A stretch of 64,000 nt of DNA from the NCBI RefSeq assembly GCF_014645895.1, contig NZ_BMMP01000003.1:103949-167948 (forward strand), written 5' to 3'. The position numbers were made by a program, and so were the translations under genes. The DNA comes from Streptomyces daqingensis. GTDB taxonomy: Bacteria; Actinomycetota; Actinomycetes; Streptomycetales; Streptomycetaceae. Positions 59,602 to 64,000 of this stretch are shown here, piece by piece; position 1 is the first letter of the stretch, and the number at the start of each line of letters is the position of its first letter. Below the pieces are notes generated by a model, which saw only the letters and a list, made by a program, of their open reading frames with translations, was not told the origin of the DNA and ran no database searches.

Positions 59602-60116
59602 CGGTTCCCGGCCGGCTGCACCGGCCCGCGGAAGAGGGAGTCCACCGGGATCAGGGTCTCGGCGTCCCCGCCGGCCTTCTCCGTCTCCACCCGCTCGAAC
59701 TCGGGCGCCGCCCAGGCCACCGCCTCCCGCACGGCATCCGCGAGCTGCTCACCGGAGGGGGCGCCGCAGCCCTGGGGGCGCAGGGCGACGCGGACCGCCG
59801 GCTCCTCCACCGCCAGTACGGTCACCCCCGGCATGCCGTCGAGGGCGCGGCGTACGCGCTCCCCGGCAGGTTCGGGGTGCAGGTCGTGCACGAGGAGCAG
59901 ATGGCTCACCAGCTCGTCCGCCGCGACGGCATCGGTGGTCTTCTCGTCCGCGCAGCGCATCACCCTGGCCAGGCACTCGCCGTACAGCTCCGCCAGTGCG
60001 TGCAGCGCGTCGAGTGCCTGCTCGCGGGCGCCGGCGTCGGCGATCCCGCCGAGGGCGGACAGCAACTTCTCGGTACGGGCGACGTGTTCGCGTGCTTCGC
60101 GCTCTTCCCAGACCAT
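59598..60116 (-). CDS. NifU C-terminal-domain-like protein
   Basis: A 172-aa protein. Residues 1-70 are helical and acidic (REAREHVARTEKLLSALGGI); residues about 80-145 resemble the NifU C-terminal domain: GERVRRALDGMPGVTVLAVE and VRVALRPQGCGAPSGEQLAD. Only one Cys (in QGCGAP) is present where classical NifU has CxxC, so it may not hold a cluster by itself. It lies just before the large-subunit gene in opposite reading order of assembly and probably helps iron-sulfur cluster delivery. Confidence 0.75.
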   Translation of the reverse strand: MVWEEREAREHVARTEKLLSALGGIADAGAREQALDALHALAELYGECLARVMRCADEKTTDAVAADELVSHLLLVHDLHPEPAGERVRRALDGMPGVTVLAVEEPAVRVALRPQGCGAPSGEQLADAVREAVAWAAPEFERVETEKAGGDAETLIPVDSLFRGPVQPAGNR

Positions 60117-60125
60117 CGCGGCGCC

Positions 60126-61925
60126 CTACGCCAGCGCGCCGAAAGTGGGGGAGTGGTGCTCGCGCACCGTCCTGCCGCCGCCGAGGTACATGTGCACGCC
60201 GCACGGCAGGCAAGGGTCGAAGCTGCGCACCGTGCGCATGATGTCGATGCCCTTGAAGTTCTCGGGGCTGTTCTCCTCGAAGATCGGCATGCCCTGCACG
60301 GCGTCCTCGTACGGTCCGGGCGTGCCGTAGTGGTCGCGCGGGCTGGCGTTCCACGGGGTCGGCGGGTACGGGTGGTAGTTGGCGATCTTGCGGTCGCGGA
60401 TGACGAGATGGTGGGAGAGCACGCCGCGCACAGCCTCGTGGAAGCCGACGCCGATGGCCTCCTCGGGCACCTTGAAGTCCTCGAAGACCTTGGTGTGCCC
60501 CGACCGCACCTCCGCCAGCGCCCGCTCCACGAAGTACATGGCCATGCCGGCCGCGTAGGCGACGAAGTACATGCGGGCCCGGTTGCGCTCCAGGGTGTTG
60601 GGGAACGGCGGCGGCGTCCACTCCAGGTGCGTCTCGGGCGTCGACGGGGTCTTCGGCAGGTCGATCTGCACGCTGCGTCCGGTCGACCGCACGTACGGGG
60701 TGCTGACCTTGCCGGCCAGTGCCGTCGCCCACAGCCGTGCGATGGGGCCGCCGCCCGTGTCGAGGGCCAGGTGGTCGCCCGTGCGCTTGTCGTACCAGCG
60801 GGGGCTGACGACCCAGCTGTAGTTGCCGCCGTCCAGGTCGCGCTTCTGGGGGGCGGGCAGCGTGGTCTGGTTCCACGGGTGGCGCTTGTCGACGGGGTTG
60901 CCCAGCGGGTCCTTCTCGACGTACGTCTCCTCGCCCGTCCAGTCCTCGTAGTAGCTGCTGCCCAGCAGGATGCGCATGCCGAGGTTGATGTCGACGAGGT
61001 CGGTGGTGACCAGCTCGTTGTCGACGACGATGCCGGGGGTCACGAACATGGAGTTCCCCCACGTGTTCATCGTCCGGTAGTCGTAGTCGACGACGTCGGG
61101 GTCCTGGAAGCAGCCCCAGCACCCGAGCATGGTGCGGCGGCGGCCCACCTCCTCGTAGCCGGGCAGCGCCTCGTAGAAGAAGTCGAAGACGTCGTCGTTC
61201 ATGGCGACCGCGCGCTTGACGAAGTCCATGCAGCGCATCAGGCGTACGAGGTAATCGGTGAAGAGCTGCGGAGTGGCGACCGTCCCCACGCCGCCCGGGT
61301 AGAGCGTCGACGGATGGACGTGGCGGCCCTCCATCAGGCAGCACATCTCGCGGGTCAGCCGGCTCATCACCAGCGCCTGCTTGTACGTCTCGCCCTCGAA
61401 CGGGTTGAAGGACCGCATGATGTCGGCGATCGTGCGGTGCCCGTGCTGCTCGCCGCGGGGTGCCGGAGTGCGCTCCGCTCGCTCCAGCACCTCGGGGTTG
61501 GTCTCCCTGACCATGCGTTCGCAGTAGTCGACGAAGACCATGTTGTCCTGGAAGATCGTGTGGTCGAACATGAACTCGGCCGCCTCGCCGAGGTTGATGA
61601 TCCAGTCGGCCAGCGGCGGCGGCTTCACCCCGTACGCCATGTTCTGGGCGTACACGGAGCAGGTGGCGTGGTTGTCGCCGCAGATCCCGCAGATCCGGCT
61701 GGTGATGAAGTGCGAGTCCCGAGGGTCCTTGCCCTTCATGAAGACGCTGTATCCGCGGAAGATCGACGACGTGCTGCGGCACTCCACGACTTCACGGCCG
61801 GGAAAGTTGATCTTCGTGTAGATACCGAGGTTGCCGATGATCCGCGTGATCGGGTCGAAGGCCACTTCGGTCAGCTCGCGCTGGTCCGGGCCGGACGCCT
61901 TGGCAGTGTCCTGAGCGGTCGCCAC
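60126..61925 (-). CDS. [NiFe] hydrogenase large subunit (group 1h/5, actinobacterial)
   Basis: A 599-aa catalytic subunit. The L1 motif RICGICGDNHATC holds Cys 79 and Cys 82; the L2 motif DPCLPCGVH holds Cys 572 and Cys 575. These four cysteines bind the NiFe site. The last 21 residues after His 578 form the peptide removed by the maturation protease. GNLGIYTKINFPGREVVECR and SSIFRGYSVFMKGKDPRDS match the actinobacterial high-affinity group. The enzyme oxidises trace H2 and is usually active in spores or stationary phase. It is 28 bp downstream of the small subunit gene. Confidence 0.93.
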   Translation of the reverse strand: MATAQDTAKASGPDQRELTEVAFDPITRIIGNLGIYTKINFPGREVVECRSTSSIFRGYSVFMKGKDPRDSHFITSRICGICGDNHATCSVYAQNMAYGVKPPPLADWIINLGEAAEFMFDHTIFQDNMVFVDYCERMVRETNPEVLERAERTPAPRGEQHGHRTIADIMRSFNPFEGETYKQALVMSRLTREMCCLMEGRHVHPSTLYPGGVGTVATPQLFTDYLVRLMRCMDFVKRAVAMNDDVFDFFYEALPGYEEVGRRRTMLGCWGCFQDPDVVDYDYRTMNTWGNSMFVTPGIVVDNELVTTDLVDINLGMRILLGSSYYEDWTGEETYVEKDPLGNPVDKRHPWNQTTLPAPQKRDLDGGNYSWVVSPRWYDKRTGDHLALDTGGGPIARLWATALAGKVSTPYVRSTGRSVQIDLPKTPSTPETHLEWTPPPFPNTLERNRARMYFVAYAAGMAMYFVERALAEVRSGHTKVFEDFKVPEEAIGVGFHEAVRGVLSHHLVIRDRKIANYHPYPPTPWNASPRDHYGTPGPYEDAVQGMPIFEENSPENFKGIDIMRTVRSFDPCLPCGVHMYLGGGRTVREHHSPTFGALA

Positions 61926-61953
61926 TGGTCGTTCCTCTCGCAGTTCGCTTGTG

Positions 61954-63003
61954 TCAGTTGCGGCCGGTCCAGCGGCGCTGGTAGCCGGAGGTGAGGGCGG
62001 GTTCGTTGTGCCGCCACTTCGGTTCCCGGTTGGCGGACCGGTTGGTGATGGAGCGCATGCTGCGGATGAACGGCCCGTAGAGGCTCATCAGGGACGACGA
62101 GAGCGTGCCGCCGGGCGGCTCGTCCATGAACGGCATGAACTTGTCGGGGAAGCCGGGCATCGTGCAGCCGATGCAGATGCCGCCCACGTTGGGGCATCCC
62201 CCGATGCCGTCCATCCAGCCGCGCTTGGTGACGTTGCAGTTGACGACCGGGCCCCAGCAGCCGACCTTCACGAGGCACTTGGGGGAGTTGTAGTCCTTGG
62301 CGAAGTCGCCCTGCTCGTAGTACGAGCCGCGGTCGCACCCCTCGTGCACCGTCTTGCCGAACAGCCATGTCGGCCGGAGCTGTTCGTCGAGCGGGATGGT
62401 CGGAGCGAGCCCGGCGGCCTGGTGGAGCACCCAGAGCAGCGTCTCGGTGAAGTTGTCGGGCTGGACGGGGCAGCCCGGCACGTTGACGATCGGCATGCCC
62501 CCGGCCGAGCGGTAGTCCCAGCCGAGGTAGTCCGCGAGGCCCATGCACCCGGTCGGGTTGCCGGCCATGGCGTGGATGCCGCCGTAGGTGGCGCAGGTGC
62601 CGATGGCGACGACCGCCCAGGCGTGCGGGGCGAGGCGGTCGATCCAGGTGTTGAGGGTGATCGGTTCGCCGGTGTCCGGGTCGTTGCCCATGGACGTCCA
62701 GTAGCCGTCGCCGTTGATGTTCTCGTTGGGGATGGACCCCTCGACGACCAGGATGAAGGGGCCGAGCTCACCCCGGGCCCCCTTGCGGAAGGCCTCGACG
62801 AAGTCCTCGCCGGTCTCGTACGCGAGGACCTTGTTGTGCAGATGCACCTTGGGAAGGCCCGGCACGGACCCCAGCAGTACGTCCTCGAGGCTCGGCAGGG
62901 ACGCGGCCGTCACAGAGACCGTGTCGCCGTCGCAGCTCATGCCTTCCGAGGTCCACAGGATATGGATCTCGTCGAATCCCTTTGCTGACGCCTCGTCGTC
63001 CAT
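61954..63003 (-). CDS. [NiFe] hydrogenase small subunit (group 1h/5, actinobacterial)
   Basis: A 349-aa iron-sulfur subunit. Cluster ligands are in SCDGDTVS (Cys 24, Asp 27), GTCATYGG, GCPVQPDN, and the later CLVKVGCWGPVVNC and CPNVGGICIGCTMPGF. An Asp takes the place of a Cys for the proximal cluster, as known in the actinobacterial type. There is no Tat signal peptide, so the enzyme stays cytoplasmic. The ATG at 63003 follows GGAAGGGACC. This is the first gene of the minus-strand hydrogenase operon. Confidence 0.92.
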   Translation of the reverse strand: MDDEASAKGFDEIHILWTSEGMSCDGDTVSVTAASLPSLEDVLLGSVPGLPKVHLHNKVLAYETGEDFVEAFRKGARGELGPFILVVEGSIPNENINGDGYWTSMGNDPDTGEPITLNTWIDRLAPHAWAVVAIGTCATYGGIHAMAGNPTGCMGLADYLGWDYRSAGGMPIVNVPGCPVQPDNFTETLLWVLHQAAGLAPTIPLDEQLRPTWLFGKTVHEGCDRGSYYEQGDFAKDYNSPKCLVKVGCWGPVVNCNVTKRGWMDGIGGCPNVGGICIGCTMPGFPDKFMPFMDEPPGGTLSSSLMSLYGPFIRSMRSITNRSANREPKWRHNEPALTSGYQRRWTGRN

Positions 63004-63061
63004 GCGAACGGTCCCTTCCACGGCCGGTCGCCGACCGGCGGAGACAGCTGTCAGAGCATTG

Positions 63062-63082
63062 CCGATAAATCTGACATATCGG
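63062..63082. promoter_or_regulatory. Inverted repeat in the hydrogenase/hypA divergent promoter
   Basis: CCGATA (63062-63067) and TATCGG (63077-63082) are perfect arms with a 9-bp spacer, in the only AT-rich part of the region between the small-subunit gene (start 63003) and hypA (start 63213). It is about 60-80 bp upstream of the small-subunit start and may be an operator or lie over the promoter. Confidence 0.45.
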
Positions 63083-63212
63083 ATCACAAGCCACAACGGC
63101 ACCGCGCCGGGGGCGGTGAGCCGAACGGATCACCTTGCCCCGGGGGGCGGCGTGTCAGGGAAGCGCCCGCAGGGGCCCGCTCTGTAATGAACCGCGAGCG
63201 GAGGGACCCCGG

Positions 63213-63614
63213 ATGCATGAGATGTCCATCGCCGTGGCGATGGTGGAGCAGGTCACGGAAGCAACCGGCGACGTCGGCTCCGGCACCGTCTCCGCCGTGC
63301 GGTTGCAGCTGGGCGAGCTGTCCGGCGTGGTACCCGATTCGCTGCACTTCTGCTTCTCGCTCGCCTGCACGGGGACCGCCCTGGAGGGCTCCGAACTGCT
63401 CGTCGACCACGTACCCGGCCGCGCCCGGTGCCTGCCCTGCGGCGCGCAGTGGGCGACGGGGATGCCGCCGCAGCTGTGCTGTCCGCGGTGCGAGGGCGGC
63501 CGGGCCGAGCTGGTCTCGGGGCGCGAGCTGCAGATCGTCGGCGTCCGGTGGTCCGGGGACGAGCCCCGCGCCGACGCCCGTCCCGAATCCGTACCGGCAA
63601 ACGAGGAGAGCTGA
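63213..63614 (+). CDS. hypA: Hydrogenase nickel incorporation protein HypA
   Basis: A 133-aa protein. It begins MHEMSIAV, with His 2 as the nickel ligand, followed by LGELSGVVPDSLHFCFS and the zinc site CLPC ... CPRC (in ARCLPCGAQW and LCCPRCEGGR). HypA delivers nickel to the large subunit with HypB. GGAGGGACCCCGG precedes the ATG, and it is divergent from the hydrogenase operon and 5 bp before hypB. Confidence 0.93.
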   Translation: MHEMSIAVAMVEQVTEATGDVGSGTVSAVRLQLGELSGVVPDSLHFCFSLACTGTALEGSELLVDHVPGRARCLPCGAQWATGMPPQLCCPRCEGGRAELVSGRELQIVGVRWSGDEPRADARPESVPANEES

Positions 63615-63619
63615 AGAAC

Positions 63620-64000
63620 ATGTGCCGTGTCGTCGATCTGCAGCAGGCGGTGCTCGCCAAGAACGACGAGCGCGCCCGGGCGCTACGTGAAGAGCTGACC
63701 GCACGGGGGACCGTGGTGGTCAACCTTCTCTCCAGCCCCGGCAGCGGCAAGACGGCACTGCTGGAAGCGGAGTTGACGCTGGCGGCGGCCCGCGGAGTGC
63801 CCGTCGCCGCGCTGACGGCCGACCTCGCCACGGAGCACGACGCGCAGCGCCTGTCCCGGGCGGGCGTACCCGTCAAGCAGGTCCTCACCGACGGGCTGTG
63901 CCATCTCGAGGCGGACATGCTCCGCGGGCACCTGGAGGGCTGGCTGCCGGACGGCGTGCGGCTGCTGTTCGTGGAGAACGTGGGGAACCTCGTCTGCCCG
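63620..64000 (+). CDS. hypB: Hydrogenase nickel incorporation GTPase HypB, N-terminal part (cut by window end)
   Basis: The first 127 residues of HypB are present and no stop occurs before the end of the window. They contain the P-loop LLSSPGSGKTALLEAEL, ALTADLATEHDAQRL (switch region), VKQVLTDGLCHLEADML and FVENVGNLVCP. The Cys and His residues in LCHLE and VCP are metal ligands. There is no His-rich N-terminal tail. HypB is a GTPase that inserts nickel. GAGGAGAGCTGAAGAAC lies before the ATG. Confidence 0.93.
   Translation, partial: MCRVVDLQQAVLAKNDERARALREELTARGTVVVNLLSSPGSGKTALLEAELTLAAARGVPVAALTADLATEHDAQRLSRAGVPVKQVLTDGLCHLEADMLRGHLEGWLPDGVRLLFVENVGNLVCP

Overview
The window looks like a chromosomal segment of a Streptomyces-like actinomycete. 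GC content is very high, GTG starts and 4-base ATGA/GTGA gene overlaps are common, and the families are typical of the genus: a gvpO-A-F-G-Y-Z-J-L-S-K gas vesicle cluster, a DUF574 methyltransferase, paired DUF202 proteins, an LAxTG-anchored Excalibur protein and an actinobacterial (group 1h/5) [NiFe] hydrogenase. I found no rRNA, tRNA, CRISPR array, insertion sequence or phage module. Most of the window is a run of small catabolic or transport islands, each with its own local regulator.

Layout. 1-870: N-terminal part of a secreted Pro/Gly/Asn-repeat protein on the minus strand. 1067-6399: oligopeptide-type ABC transporter operon (ATPase, ATPase, permease, permease, binding lipoprotein; minus), divergent from a DUF1028 protein, followed by an XRE-cupin regulator. 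8175-9098: NTF2-like protein and MarR regulator around a shared palindrome. 9223-11478: APH-like kinase plus acyl-CoA dehydrogenase (a probable 4-hydroxyacyl-CoA pathway). 11776-14839: metallo-beta-lactamase-fold hydrolase, gluconokinase, two DUF202 membrane proteins, Nudix hydrolase. 14962-17619: FAD dehydrogenase and a DUF1932-type dehydrogenase. 17697-23747: GntR regulator and an operon of DUF6282 hydrolase, GalB-like hydratase, GalC/LigK-like aldolase and a nitrate/sulfonate-type ABC importer, with matching operators at both promoters. 23803-29482: GNAT, DUF2330, MFS exporter, small hydrophilic protein, sulfotransferase. 29635-33028: IclR and ACS-type MFS, divergent from a 2-hydroxyacid dehydrogenase. 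33100-34473: Excalibur surface protein and methyltransferase. 34571-41460: DeoR and GH4 glycosidase, divergent from a PfkB kinase and a sugar ABC importer. 41593-45216: sugar-porter MFS and PhyH-type dioxygenase, divergent from a LacI regulator. 45486-51959: gas vesicle operon. 52073-55818: ECF-like sigma factor with an unknown partner, DUF574 methyltransferase, SAP/Rho-N-like small protein, VOC protein. 55924-64000: hydrogenase operon (minus; small and large subunits, NifU-like, DUF5947, small protein, DUF6084, unknown protein, maturation protease, 43-aa DUF6893-like protein), divergent from hypA and hypB, the latter cut by the window end.

How the genes work together. Several islands pair an importer with the enzymes that would process its cargo and a regulator whose probable operator is visible between divergent genes. 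The clearest cases are the GntR island (GalB/GalC-like lower aromatic pathway with its own importer), the DeoR island (ABC import, kinase and GH4 phospho-glycosidase, which could replace a PTS) and the LacI island (oxygenase plus sugar porter). The hydrogenase genes would support scavenging of trace H2, and the gas vesicle genes are the complete Streptomyces set. Functions are inferred from recognisable motifs and context; no database search was run.
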